Shown one piece after another: positions 13,598 through 24,450 of a stretch of DNA of 64,000 nt. The stretch is taken from assembly GCA_963969345.1 (NCBI GenBank), contig OZ017769.1:2919600-2983599 (forward strand). Reading direction: 5' to 3'. The translations under genes and the position numbers were made by a program. The DNA comes from Turbatrix aceti. Lineage: Eukaryota > Nematoda > Chromadorea > Rhabditida > Panagrolaimidae. Each line of letters starts with the position of its first letter. Within the stretch, counting starts at the first letter, position 1. Below the pieces are notes generated by a model. It had not been told where the DNA came from. It saw only the letters and a list, made by a program, of their open reading frames with translations, and made no database searches.

Positions 13598-15431
13598 ATG
13601 TCAAAACTGGTGAGTTGATTGTATATTTAGGCCAACCTGCTGCAATACAACTTTCAGGCGCTGGAAGCGAAGGATCGCGGCAATGCGGCGTACAAAAATG
13701 GTGATTACGCCGCTGCTCACGCCTGCTACGACGAAGCCATCCGTCTGTCGCCTCAGGTGATGATCTTTTTCTCCAACAAAGGCGCCGTGTTCTTTGAAGA
13801 AGGCAAATACGATGACTGCGTTGCTACCTGCGAAACGGCCCTGGATGTGGGCTCAGAAGACAAAACCCTCGTTGCCAAGTGAGTTTTTTTGGGCCTATTT
13901 TATTTTTGAGTTTTTTTTTGGTTTCAGAGTGATGACCCGTATCGCAAAAGCCAAGAACGCCCAGGGCAAGACTTCTGAAGCGATTGCCTGGATGGAAAAG
14001 GCTTTATCTGAGCACCGAAGCCCAGAAATCACCAAACTGCTAACAGATTTGCGTCTTGCAGCTCAACGGCGTCGCCTGAGCACCAAATATGGTCCGGAGC
14101 TTTTTCCTTTGCTCATGAAGATTCCAAATGACGACAGGGCTGGGTCATCTGTTCGAAAACTGGTTCTGTCTTCCCCGGTGATGACGAAAGCTTTTGTCCA
14201 GTTCATGAAACCCTTCACAATTACCGTCAAAGATCCCATCGTTGTTCATTTCGTGAGTCCTCGGCACATACTGTTTATACAAACTTTCAAATTATTTGCT
14301 TTTCAGTACGGCCGCGAATTTGACCTAAATCCGATGGCAGATGCCACCTACGTCAAAAAATGGACACCTTTTTCGTGGATTGCACCTTTTATCGAAAAGC
14401 TGGCCATGGACTTTGATTCTCCCGATAGAAAGGCCGCAAACTGGGCTTACGATATTCTTCCGCGGATAACCAACGTTTTGAGTGGGTTTTTTGGTCATTT
14501 TTCACAAAAAAATTGTTTTTTTAGCATTCTTCGAGCTCTGGTTGCCGGACGAGATCACCGGTCCCCTCCATCCGAGCTTTTTGCCGTTCATTCAACGCCA
14601 GCTGCCAAATCTTCAGATTCTCCATGGCCCAATCGAGCTGTTTTTCGCTCTGCCGCCTAATCCAGCGCAGCCAAAGAAGTTCGAGGAAATTGGAGTCGTT
14701 GTTCGCAAGTTCACGGATCTTCCTGTGAGTGTTTTTTTTTCAATTATTTGAGAATTTACTTCATTTCTTCGATTTTCAGAAGCTTTTCAAAACCAAGCGA
14801 TTTACTTCCCCTCTGTTTGAGTTCAAGTTCGTTCAGCCTCCAAACAGCGGTGTCAACTTTGCAAGCACTTTCACGGCTTTTCTGAAAAAGATGACAGTTC
14901 GGTTGGTCCACTGTTTTTTTGCCGGACTTTTTCCATTTTTTTGAATTTTTAGCCAACCCGAAACGTTCCAAGTGATCGTCAGAATGCCGGTCCTGGGTGC
15001 CCGATTCCCTGCAGCTTCCCTAGTCAAGGCATTGTACACTGTTTTTCCTGGACTGCAAACTTTGGTTTTCTTCGTCGACTTTCACGTTGTTAGTTTTTTA
15101 TTTATAACATTTTTTCCACCAAACGACACTTTTTTTTCAGGCTTCCTACGATCGTGAACAACTGGCCAACAACTACACTTTTCTCAAAAAGGAAATGACA
15201 AAAATGCCGCCCGAATTCCGTGTCAATATCCGCTTGGAGGAATACGTTAGATTCTTCAATATCTTTGCTACAAATTTCCTCATAAATCCACCGACTGGAT
15301 TTACCGCGCGCAGTGCCTTCAGCCAAGCTCCATGGATGCCCGCATGCCCTAGTTTCTTCAACACCTATAAAGACGTTCCTGTTTGCCACGGCAACAAATC
15401 CCTTCACTACGACGTTTTTTTCCTTGATTGA
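13598..15431 (+). CDS. Array copy C: TPR N-terminus fused to the array-specific domain
   Basis: Eight exons: 13598-13609, 13658-13878, 13928-14252, 14307-14481, 14525-14724, 14780-14901, 14953-15088, 15141-15431; 493 residues. TPR-like helices occupy about 5-125 (GNAAYKNGDYAAAHACYDEA; EEGKYDDCVATCETALDVGS; AKNAQGKTSEAIAWMEKA). The array-specific part includes LSSPVMTKAFVQFMKPF, WTPFSWIAPFIEKLAMD, NWAYDILPRITNV, FLPFIQRQLPNLQ, and the C-terminal CHGNKSLHYDV. The start sits in the four-codon MSKL exon, followed by an intron nearly identical to that of copy E. The third exon starts in the same phase as in every copy, so exon structure predates the array. Function unknown. Confidence 0.87.
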
Positions 15432-15914
15432 CCTGTAGCCGTATTGACTATTTTTTCATCTTTCTGATAGGAATAACGTGTGAAAGATTAACAAAACTGT
15501 TTTTGTTCGACTACGTAACTTTTAGGCCCGATCCGAGGTTCCACAAGTGGATAAAAAGTAAAAAAGGTCGATAACGCGAAGATCGCAAAAAACGGCTCTA
15601 CGGCCATTCCGCGCATCGGAAAACTCAGCGCATTTAAACTCGGCGCAAAAAAAATTTTTTTTGTCTAATTGATTTTTTTTTTGCAAAATGGTAAATAAAT
15701 AACACAAATAATAAAACGCAAAAAGTGAGGTAAAACTTTGAATACCGCGGTCTAGAACTTGGTTGGTAGAACGGGGTAGAATTAGCCAACTCCAAAAAAA
15801 ATGTTTTTTTCTAGTAAATTGCTTTTATTCACAAGCATGTTCACAGGCACAAATAACAAGATCATTCACGAGATTTTCGAAAACGGCAACGTAGAGGATG
15901 TTGCTCATCTGCTA

Positions 15915-16039
15915 TCATCTCATAGCTAGTATTCTGACGACGGCGATGGCTTTCTGTGCCGCTTGATGATGTTGAACGATGCCCTGTTTCACGAGAAGAT
16001 GCTGTGGCAGGGATTCGGGCATCTGGGTTGCCAGCTTCT
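15915..16039 (-). pseudogene. Isolated minus-strand C-terminal exon of an unknown protein
   Basis: On the minus strand a tttttag acceptor opens a 40-codon frame ending in a stop: KLATQMPESLPQHLLVKQG, then IVQHHQAAQKAIAVVRILAMR. Composition is protein-like and more GC-rich than the spacer. A possible 18-base exon (RPKLI) with a ttttaacag acceptor and a gtgagt donor precedes it, but I find no start or further exons. A fragment near 16120-16145 resembles its cagaaagccatcgcc segment. I read it as a gene remnant; a live gene with distant exons cannot be excluded. Confidence 0.35.
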
Positions 16040-16330
16040 CTAAAAACGGTTTATAAAAACAACACAGCGCTGCAGAAATACTCACGAATCAATTTCGGAC
16101 GAGCTGTTAAAAATCAGATTTGCCTGAGTGTGGCGATGACTTTCTGTACCGTTTTTTTAATTTTCGGTTTCGGTTCCGGTTCGGGTACCCGAAAAATTAA
16201 TTTTCGGTTCCCGAAAATTTTTCATAGCTATCACCCCTAAAACATTTAATTTGCACCTTTTTACCCTGATTACGCTGAGTTTGTAAGTGCGATGAATTGC
16301 ATACGACTTACCCCCACTTCGTCTCTGATG

Positions 16331-16380
16331 TTCTCGAGACGAAAGTATACCGTAAGCATGGGGAACGATTGTTGAAAAGA
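16331..16380 (+). promoter_or_regulatory. Conserved upstream block of array copy D
   Basis: Contains ttctcgagacgaaag, accgtaag, gggaacgattgttg and aaaaga, in the same order as upstream of copies C and E. Confidence 0.5.
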
Positions 16381-16444
16381 GTGCTCTGTTGGTTGCGTTT
16401 TGTCGTTTGTCCGTCGGGTTTTTTTGTCCGGCTTTCGTTACACG

Positions 16445-18063
16445 ATGTCCAAACGAGTGAGTTGATGATTTCTCATGCCATACCATAGTACATCAACCTT
16501 GTTTTCAGGCGCTGGAACCGGATGAACGCGGCGATGTGGCCTACAAGAAGCGTTGTTTCGCTGTTGCCCGTACCCACTACGACGAAGCTATTCAACCTTC
16601 GCCCCATGAAATGGTGTTTTACGCCAACAAAGCCGCCGCGCTTTATGAAGAAGGCAAGTACGATGAATGCATCTCTACCGGTGAAATGGCACTGGAAGTC
16701 GGTTCAGAAGACAAAAGTCAAGTCGCAAAGTGAGTTTTTTTTGGGGAATATTTTCGTTTTTTTTAAGATTTGTTTGTTTCTAGCGTCATGGTTGTTATCG
16801 CAAAGGCCAAGAAATCCCAGGGAAAGATTTCCGAAGCTCTGGATTGGTTGAAAAAGGCTTCGGCGATGTACCCGGATCCCAGAATTGACGAATTGAAGGC
16901 AGATTTGCAGATCGGAGCTGTTCGTCGTCCTTTGAGCAACGCGTACCCTTCAAAGCTCATTTCTGTGCTCATGGACATTCAAAATCACAAAGAATCTTGT
17001 AAGCGTACGCGAACTTTGGTTCTTTCGTCTCCGATTATGTCGATTTTCTTCGAACAGTTCATGGAAAAGTTTACGGTTGCCATTCGTAATCACTTCTTTA
17101 TTAATTTTGTAAGTCTATTTTGGTTCTTCTTTACGATGGAAATATTCATCTTTCAGTTCGACCGGAAAGCGATAGATGATCCAGCTGCGAAGGCCGTTTA
17201 CGCCAAAGTCTGGTCTTCGTTGTCGTGGTTTGTTCCGTTTATTGTGGACCTCGCGATTGACGACTCAAGGCAATCAATCATGGCGCACGACATTCTTCCA
17301 CGGACTAGCAGTGTTTTGAGTGAGTTTTTTTGTCGCTTACGATATTCTTGTTTTTTTAAAGAATCGTGCTTTTTTTTATAGAATCCTTTTCTCTGCATGT
17401 CGAACATCTGAGTTACGATCCCATACATCCTAACGTAGTACTGTTCATCCAACGACAGCTGCCGAACCTTCAGACGCTCTGTGGTCCTATCGAGCTGTTT
17501 CTCACACTCTCTCCGAATCTTCCTGAGCCAACGGTGATCAAGGATGCCGTGATTGTGATACGCGATTGCAAGGATGTCGAGACTTATTTTCTTGTAAGCG
17601 AGTTTTTAGGCTGCGTTGTTGGTTTCCTGACACGAACATTTTGGGTTTTCGTGTCGGGAATCCAAATTTTTATTTCAAAAACTTGCAGCCGATCTGGTCA
17701 AAGCTTTGTACACCGTTTTTCCGCAGTTGCAGACTTTGACGCTGAATGTCCGGAAGTTAGGGGTTAGTTATTTTACCGTTACGATACGACACTGCATATT
17801 GTTTTCAGTTTTCTTATATGTGTTATTGCTCTGACGTGACTGATAACTGCCAAGTTTGGAGACAAGAAATTTCAAAAATGCCAACTGAACTCCTTGTCAA
17901 CTTGAACTTAACGACTGAACAAGATCCTTTGACGCTGGCGCGAGATCTACCGTCTGCTTTTTTCATACCGAATTTCACCCAATTGTGTCTAGTCAACAAT
18001 AATAATGACATTCCAATTTGCCACGGCAACAAGTTCCTCGTTCATAAAATTGTGTTTGTTTGA
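16445..18063 (+). CDS. Array copy D: shortened TPR-fusion paralogue lacking exons 6-7
   Basis: Exons 16445-16456, 16509-16729, 16784-17108, 17157-17319, 17382-17593 and 17809-18063 join in frame to 395 residues. The TPR part is intact (DVAYKKRCFAVARTHYDEAI; EGKYDECISTGEMALEVGS). Exon 5 ends four residues later than in the other copies and exon 6 is absent. A piece of exon 7 survives at 17689-17762 (DLVKALYTVFPQLQTL in one frame), but its phase does not match exon 5; skipping it joins exon 5 to exon 8 in phase 0. Exon 8 ends DIPICHGNKFLVHKIVFV. The gene is therefore either a shorter working variant or a decaying copy. Its residues diverge more than those of B, C and E. Confidence 0.6.
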
Positions 18064-18165
18064 ATTTTGCATTTTGTTGAAAATATTGTTTGTAAGTGAC
18101 AAAAAATAGTGTTTTTGAAACAAAATTGGAAGCAAAAAGGAGGAAAAAGCAGGTTTTACATCATT

Positions 18166-18226
18166 TGGATCTCTTGAAACGAAAAAAAACCGTAACCCAG
18201 TCGGGGGTAACGATTGTTGAAAAGAG
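18166..18226 (+). promoter_or_regulatory. Conserved upstream block of array copy E
   Basis: Contains ggatctcttgaaacgaaa, accgtaaccc, gggggtaacgattgttg and aaaagagtgcg, matching the blocks at 13459 and 16331. A second shared word, gcgtttttttatt..ttgctcg, lies nearer the start. Confidence 0.55.
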
Positions 18227-18315
18227 TGCGTTTTCTCATTTGACAAACTCTATTCGCTGCGTTTTTTTATTATTTGCTCGTCGGTTTCTTTTTTTGCGTC
18301 CAGTTTTTGTTTACG

Positions 18316-20553
18316 ATGTCAAAACTGGTAAGTTGATTGTTTTTTAGGCCAACCTGCTGCAATACATCTTTCAGGCGCTGGAAGCGAAGAATCGCGGCAA
18401 TGTGGCTTACAAAAATCGTGATTTTGCCGCTGCTCACGCTTATTACGATGTAGCCATCCGTCTTTCGCCTCAGGAAATGGTACTTTACTCCAACAAAAGT
18501 GCCGTATTTTTCGAAGAAGGCAAATACGATGACTGCATCGCCACCTGCGAGAAAGCCTTGGAAATTGGATCGGAAAACAAAAATCTCGTCGAAAAGTGAG
18601 TATTTTAGGCCTATTTTTGTTGTTTTTTTCAGCTTTTCTGTTTTCAGAGTGGTTTGCCGCATTGCAAAGGCCAAGAAGGCTCAGGGCAAGATTTCTGAAG
18701 CCATTGCCTGGCTGGAAAATGCTTCAGCAGAGCACGATAGCCTTGAAATCAATAAACTGCTTGCTGATTTGCGTCTGGATGCTCGACGGCGTCCCCTGAG
18801 CAACGCTTACGTCAACAAACTCATTCCTTTGCTCATGGATATTCCGAATGATAACAGTGCTGGTGAACGCACCCGTAACCTGACTTTTTCTTCCCCGATC
18901 ATGACATATCTTTTTGTCAAGTTTATGGAACCTTACAGGGTTACGATTCGTGATCCTGAATGCGCTCACTTTGTAAGTTTTTTTTTATTTTTTGCCTTTC
19001 AAACTATTTATTTCTATTTTTTTCCAGTTCGCCCCGTTCGCTGATTGTGATCCGAACATTGAGGCCGACTACGTCAAAAACTGGACCGCTTTTTCGTGGA
19101 TTGCTCCGTTCATCGAGAAGCTAGCCATCGACGGTGCTCTCCCGGAAGGCAGGCCCCCCAACTGGGCCTATGAGATGCTTCCGCGGACGAGCAGCGTCAT
19201 GAGTATGTTTTTTTCTTCATCGGACAAATTGTGCCATATTTGCCTGTTTTGTTTAGCATTTTTCCGGCTTTGGGTGCCTGATTACATCCACGATCCTCTA
19301 AATCCCAACGTGATGCCGTTCATCCGGCGACAGTTGCCGAATCTTTCTTGTCTGCACGGCCCCATCGAATTCTTCCTAGAACTCCCGCCGAATCCTCCCG
19401 AACCAAGGAAGTTCGATGATATCAGCCTCGTTATTCGCAAGTTCTCGGCGCTTCCTGTGAGTACTTTTTTTAAATAGGCCTAAAAAATCATACATAGTCA
19501 ACAAATGACACAGTTTTGCAAGCAAACGTAGAAACAAAGTTTGCAGTACTTTTTAGGCCTGAAATTCGTTGTAGGACGACGAATTTATTATAAAAATATG
19601 AAAAAATGGGGTAAAATGTGAACGGTCATAAATTTCAAAAGTAATAAAAAAATAGAATAAAGAAACGATGGTTTACGATTGTCTGATGTCTCGACACGAA
19701 ATTTGGAGTAACGATCGATCTAAATTTTCAAATGTTATGGATTACTGTCGTTATTCCTGTTTTTGTTACTGTTTTATTGAATGGAATATTCTTTTCGACT
19801 TTGACGAAAAATTTTGCGACCGCAGTTTGACTTTCTATTGTCATAATTTGAACTCGAGTTCTGCAGGGCTTGATTTTTGTCGTTTTTCAGAAGCTTTTTG
19901 AGACGAAGCGGTTTACGGCCGTTGACTACGAGTTCAAGTTCATCCAGCCTCCGAGCGGCGATTTCGACTACGCCGGCAGATTCATTGACTTTCTCCGGGA
20001 AACGACGCTTCGGTTGGTTAACGCTTTTTTTTAAAGATTTTATTGTCAAGTTTGTTCTAGTCTACCCGAAACCAGACGAATGATGATCAGAATGCCGGTT
20101 CTGCGTGCTCGGTTCCCCGCTGGTGATCTGGTGAATGCTCTGCAAACCATTTTCCCTGGAATGTACAGGTTGACGTTCAATGTGAGCGTCTCTGGAATGG
20201 GAAAACCTGTATGTTTTTTTTTTAATTTTTTAATTTTTATATTTTTTTGATTATTTCAGCTATCCTTAAATCGCGAGCGCTTGGTTAGCGATTTTGCTTT
20301 TCTGAAACAGGAGATGGAAAAGATGCCGCGTGACCTCCGGGTCGAATTCAACATCGAAGACTACGCCGGATTCTTCGACAACGAAACTCAAATTATCGAT
20401 GTGTTCCAAACTGTGCCTCCGGACTTTAAACTTCGAACTCCATGGAACAAGAATATGTGGAATCCAACGGGCGACGGCTACGTCAGTTTGAATCCGGACC
20501 ATCCCGTTTGCCATGGCAACAAGTGGTTTTTCTACGAGGTTTTGTTCGAGTGA
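18316..20553 (+). CDS. Array copy E: TPR N-terminus fused to the array-specific domain
   Basis: Eight exons: 18316-18327, 18375-18595, 18648-18972, 19028-19202, 19257-19456, 19891-20012, 20061-20208, 20260-20553; 498 residues, the longest copy and best seen as the reference. TPR-like helical pairs cover about 5-125 (NVAYKNRDFAAAHAYYDVAI; EEGKYDDCIATCEKALEIGS; AKKAQGKISEAIAWLENASA). Then come LTFSSPIMTYLFVKFMEPY, WTAFSWIAPFIEKLAIDG, NWAYEMLPRTSSVM, LNPNVMPFIRRQLPNL, a beta-rich stretch LVIRKFSALP, and C-terminal PVCHGNKWFFYEVLFE. I do not recognise the domain after the TPRs; its repeated strand and turn pattern suggests a beta fold. No signal peptide. Intron 5 carries the dispersed repeat. Confidence 0.88.
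19505..19810. repeat. Dispersed intronic repeat, copy 3 (copy E intron 5)
   Basis: Shares with copy 2 the words tactttttagg, aattcgttgtaggacgacgaa, gtcataaatttcaaaagtaa, tcgacacgaaattt, gagtaacgatcg and a gttat..gttact tail. Being at the same intron position as in copy A, it may be ancestral to both genes rather than an independent insertion. Confidence 0.6.
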
Positions 20554-20972
20554 CGTTTTTGTTGGCCTTGTGATTTTTACATTTTTTTATTACTTATTGG
20601 ACGACAATAAATTATTTATTTATTTTTTTTATTTTTTTTAAGGTTGGAAACATTTTTGGATGCTTTTTGGCAACGGGGTCGCCTTGGAGATTTTTTCTCG
20701 CGATATTTCGCCACCCTGTTCTTTCATGATTTTATTATATTGTTATGATAACGTTTGAAAAGTTTATGAAATCCTATAGATTCTTTGCTAAAATGAAAGA
20801 TCGCTGGTATGTTCAAGTCGAAATGGGGTCACGGAACGAACGATCTTTTCTTTTTGCGATAATTATAAATATATTTCCTATCTAACTTTCGACGCTCGCT
20901 GCCATTTATGTACGTATATGCACTTTTAAGTTTAAAAACAATTTGAAATATATGGACTATTTTCAGGTGGAT
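20554..20972. other. Spacer
   Basis: Contains the aataaa of copy E at about 20606, then AT-rich sequence with no coding signal. At 20964 a ttttcag acceptor-like site precedes the next gene. Confidence 0.5.
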
Positions 20973-21740
20973 ATGTATATGAAGACTGTTCTCGTTATCT
21001 GCCTTATTTTTGCCTGCCATTTACATGCAAGTAAGTCACATGAAATATTCTTGGCACGCAAACTGACAATGAGTCCAGTTTGGTATAAAATATAAAAAAA
21101 TACACAACCTTCAGAAGTATTCAAATACCCCGACAAGGCTTCTTTTGTCACAGGATTGCTGGCGCTACAAAACGAAACTGAAGATACGATGGCACCGTCA
21201 GATCTGGAAAGTGCCATCCGATTGGCCAATATCTCATGCATGAGCAATCAGGATCACGAGCAGTTTTGGAGCGGCCTTATTAAGTATCGATCGGCCGTAA
21301 TGCTTAATGAAAGGCTGGTTCCATGCGTGATTAAGGTCATCGGCAAAACCGAGTTGCGTAAGGCACTTGGCTTTTCGCCGCCCCCTCCATGGGCACCCTA
21401 CAACAGTACGGAACCCAGCTATGAAGAAATTGCATTGGCACCGACCTTAGAAGCCTACTTCGATATAATGGAACCGAAAACGCAATGGCTCAGTCTTGAT
21501 AGCCCGTACTTTTTCGAGCACAATATCCCACCCGCTATTGAATTCTTCGACAAGCGCTTCCCTTCGATTCGCAACATTTTTAGGAGTAGATTTAGAGAGA
21601 TGCGTCGGCTTGATGCAAAAGTAATTGATCAAAATGCCATTGATCTCATGATTGATGAGTATGAAACGATTTCTGACAGAGTAGAAGCGGCATTTAAAAA
21701 AACGTTTGATTTGGAATGCTTGATTAATGTACATTACTAA
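20973..21740 (+). CDS. Small secreted protein of unknown function
   Basis: Two exons, 20973-21030 and 21115-21740, share a split lysine codon and give 227 residues. The N-terminus MYMKTVLVICLIFACHLHA is a clear signal peptide (basic start, hydrophobic core, Ala at the cut). The mature part has few cysteines (ISCMS, VPCVIK, LECLI), a Pro-rich turn GFSPPPPWAPY and two helical stretches near the C-terminus rich in Arg/Asp/Glu. I do not recognise a family. An in-frame ATG at 20952 would extend the N-terminus, but tttcag at 20961-20966 more likely marks trans-splicing or an upstream exon. Spliced removal of the intron is required to attach the signal peptide. Confidence 0.8.
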
Positions 21741-22237
21741 GACCAAAAAGAATGCTGATTTTTGAATTACCACTATCATATAACACGCGGTCCATAAATT
21801 TTTTTTGTCGTTTTTTGAAACCATGATCTGAAAATAAATAGTGTAAATCGGAATTGTTTTGTTTTGATGGATTGTTCTATATTAGATTTTTTTAAATTCG
21901 GTTGATTTTATTTAATGTTTCAGAAAATGTTGTCGACGACAGCCTCGAATAGCCCGGAGTCGTCTAGTTACTCTTATACTTGACTTCTGTAATAAATTAT
22001 ATCTATATATCACAAAAAACAAATAAAAACGTAAAAAAATATTATTAAAAAAAAAAAATTGCGCGCGACAGAAAACAAAATAAGTGCGCGCACTGTGCAG
22101 GCAGCCTCGCAGCTCGCAAACCCGCAGAAAAACAAACGCTTGTGCGTGAAAGAATAGATGAAAAGTTCACCGAAATTGGCCTTCGAGCAGTTTCCCCGCT
22201 TATCGATCGATTTTTATCAACCAATTTTTTCAGCACT
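21741..22237. other. Spacer
   Basis: AT-rich, with an ac/ca-poor region, then a G/C-richer stretch (22060-22140) ahead of NUBP1 with gcgcgc words. A tttttcag acceptor lies four bases before the NUBP1 start. Confidence 0.5.
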
Positions 22238-23341
22238 ATGTCAGACGTTCCAGACAATGCCAACGAGTCCTGTCCCGGTACGGAATCCGAGAATGCAGGC
22301 AAGTCCTCAGCGTGCGCAGGATGTCCGAACCAGTCGGCTTGCGCGAGCGGTGAGAAAGCCGTCGATCCGGATATTGACGAGATTCGGCTGCGACTCGCTG
22401 ATGTCAAGCACAAGGTTGGTGACCGATTTTTTCATTGGCCTAAAATTTTCTTTTTTTTACGGTTTTTATGTCAAAAATCACCGGAAACTCACAAAATCAT
22501 CTCTTTTTGTGTATTTTAGATTCTCATCCTGAGCGGAAAAGGCGGCGTCGGCAAATCAGCGGTTGCAACAAATCTCGCGTTCGCTCTGGCAGCCGATGGC
22601 ACAAAGGAGGTCGCCGTTCTCGACGTGGATATCTGCGGACCGTCTCAAGCCCGGCTCTTCGGCGTCGAGGCCGAATCCGTTCGAACAAGTGCTGCCGGGT
22701 GGTCTCCTATCTACGTGCGCGACAACCTCGCCGTCATGTCCATCGCCTTCCTGCTCTCATCCCGCGACGACGCCGTCATCTGGCGCGGTCCTCGGAAAAA
22801 CGGTCTAATCAAGCAGTTTCTCAAAAATGTCGATTGGGGTACTCTCGATTACCTCATCGTGGACACACCTCCCGGAACGTCGGATGAGCACATTTCCATC
22901 GTCCAACTCCTCCTCCAGGTCGGACTTGACGGAGCGGTGATTGTGACGACTCCACAGGAAGTCGCCCTCCTAGACGTCAGAAAAGAGATCAGTTTCTGTC
23001 GAAAGACAAAAACCCCAGTGCTCGGGGTCGTCGAGAACATGGCGTACCACTTCTGCGCGTGTTGCCAGACGAAGAGTGACCTATTTCCCTCGACGACCGG
23101 TGGCGCGGCCAAACTCTGCGAAGACGAGGGCCTCGATCTCCTCGCCAAGCTCCCGCACGACATCTCGCTGGCCCTCGCGTCCGACAACGGAATACCCTAT
23201 GCTGCTGGAAACACGGAATCCGAAGCTGCGAAGCAGTTTGTCAAGCTGGCTGCTGCGGTTGACGCAAAGTGCGTTGCTGCCGAGAAGGCGCGCGCATCAT
23301 CGGCGGCCGGGCCGGCAGGCGACGCCGAAATGGAGACGTGA
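22238..23341 (+). CDS. NUBP1: NUBP1 / Nbp35 cytosolic Fe-S cluster assembly scaffold ATPase
   Basis: Two exons, 22238-22414 and 22520-23341, joined in phase 0, give 332 residues. The N-terminus has the Nbp35 signature Cys12-X13-Cys26-X2-Cys29-X5-Cys35 that holds a [4Fe-4S] cluster. A deviant Walker A, GKGGVGKS, lies at 65-72 and is followed by [10 protein letters not shown] and [10 protein letters not shown], typical of Mrp/NBP35 SIMIBI ATPases. The C-terminal cluster ligand motif, usually CPxC after ENM, appears as CACC, keeping both cysteines at the right spacing. Family knowledge: NUBP1 assembles Fe-S clusters for cytosolic and nuclear proteins; nematodes lack an obvious NUBP2 partner, so it probably acts as a homodimer. 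Skipping the intron would separate the Cys motif from the P-loop. Confidence 0.95.
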
Positions 23342-23783
23342 AATGTGAAAGACTTTCGCTGCAGGACACGAATCCAAAATTTGTTATTTGCAAAATTAAA
23401 ATTAAAGTGGTATTAGAAAATTGTTGTTGTTGAACTTGTAATAAAAATTGTTATCTTTGAAAAAAAGGTCTCGCAACGAAGATGTTACGGTTTTTTTTCA
23501 AATCAAATTTTTGTCCTGCCGCGAAAAATTATTTTTGTAGTTCACGGTTGTTTTTTGTTTCAAAAAATGTCTCGCAACGAAAAGTTAAATTTTTTTGGTT
23601 TTGCAGCAGTTTTTTTCTTACTGTGGTCATTTTATCCAATTCTTTATCATTCTTTTTTTAATTTACGATACAAAAGTAGGAAACAAGATATAAAAAACCG
23701 CAACAAACAAAAATAAGTAAGGTTACATTGTAATACCGTATCGTTTCATTTATTCATACATACATACATCGAATATAAACGCA
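23342..23783. other. Spacer between convergent genes
   Basis: NUBP1 (+) and the 4-TM gene (-) converge here. Two copies of a ctcgcaacgaa motif (23470, 23571) followed by gttac or gttaa suggest a worn duplication. No coding signal. Confidence 0.45.
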
Positions 23784-24450
23784 TCAAAAAGCAAAGTTGT
23801 CCTGATACGAAGTAAAGTTGCTGGAACGCAAAATAGTAATCGTTGTATTCATTTTGAGCTGGTCATTATCGAAGGTTGACAAAATCGCAGTCCACAAAGG
23901 TGTCAAATTTCGATCGTAAATGGCAATGAGGGCAGAAGAAATAAAGTAAACCACTTTGAATCGCCACAGACGGGGTACTGTAATGTAGAGTAGGGGGTCC
24001 ATCAGAGGAGAAACAACAAAGTATCTAAGAAGTAAGGATCCAATTAAAATGTAGGTATTAAAGTTGTAATCGTAATACCACAGTGAGCACAAGCAAACTT
24101 CTCGGCCTGATTTCTTGATTTGACGAGCATATATGTAATACAGACAAAAGTCGAAAAAAAATTCGACCCAAAAAATTGTCAAGAATAGAGACAGGTAAGC
24201 AACGAGCTCTTCATCTCGTCGCTTGGCATCGGCTTCGTCGATCACGTTCCAGCGACAGTAATAGCGACTGAAACTAGCGCAGAAGAGCGTCGTCAGAATA
24301 CCATCCGTAAAAGAATCAAAAAGGGCAACCGTAAGAACCGAAAATGTATCATTTGTCGACAGCATTACCTGAAACAATAAAATACAGTAGAAAAATACAC
24401 AAAACGTGAAAAAAAACTGACAAAAAACCTACAACGAAAGATGCGTTCAT
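23784..24450 (-). CDS. Four-pass membrane protein, family 4TM-1
   Basis: Minus-strand exons 24450-24433 and 24368-23784 give 200 residues starting MNASFV. If the gene is trans-spliced at the tttcag before 24368, the start could instead be the ATG at 24365. Four hydrophobic segments are visible: around SFTDGILTTLFCASF, SLFLTIFWVEFFFDFCLYYI, ILIGSLLLRYFVVSPLM and VVYFISSALIAIY. A RYYCRWNVIDEADAKRRDEE loop lies between segments 1 and 2. The gene at 31732-32307 is a clear paralogue (RLYCRWNVID, IAIYDRNLTPLW vs VAIYDQNLMSLW, C-terminal NFT). I do not recognise the family; the location among receptor genes suggests a chemosensory-type gene, but this is inference. Confidence 0.72.

Larger units (their letters stand above)
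15432..16444. other. Spacer between copies C and D
   Basis: Holds a short coding-like island on the minus strand (15915-16039, listed separately), a degenerate second copy of part of it near 16120-16145, a Y/G-rich palindrome-like stretch at about 16155-16220 (cggttccggttcgggtacccgaaaa), and the conserved upstream block of copy D. Confidence 0.55.
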
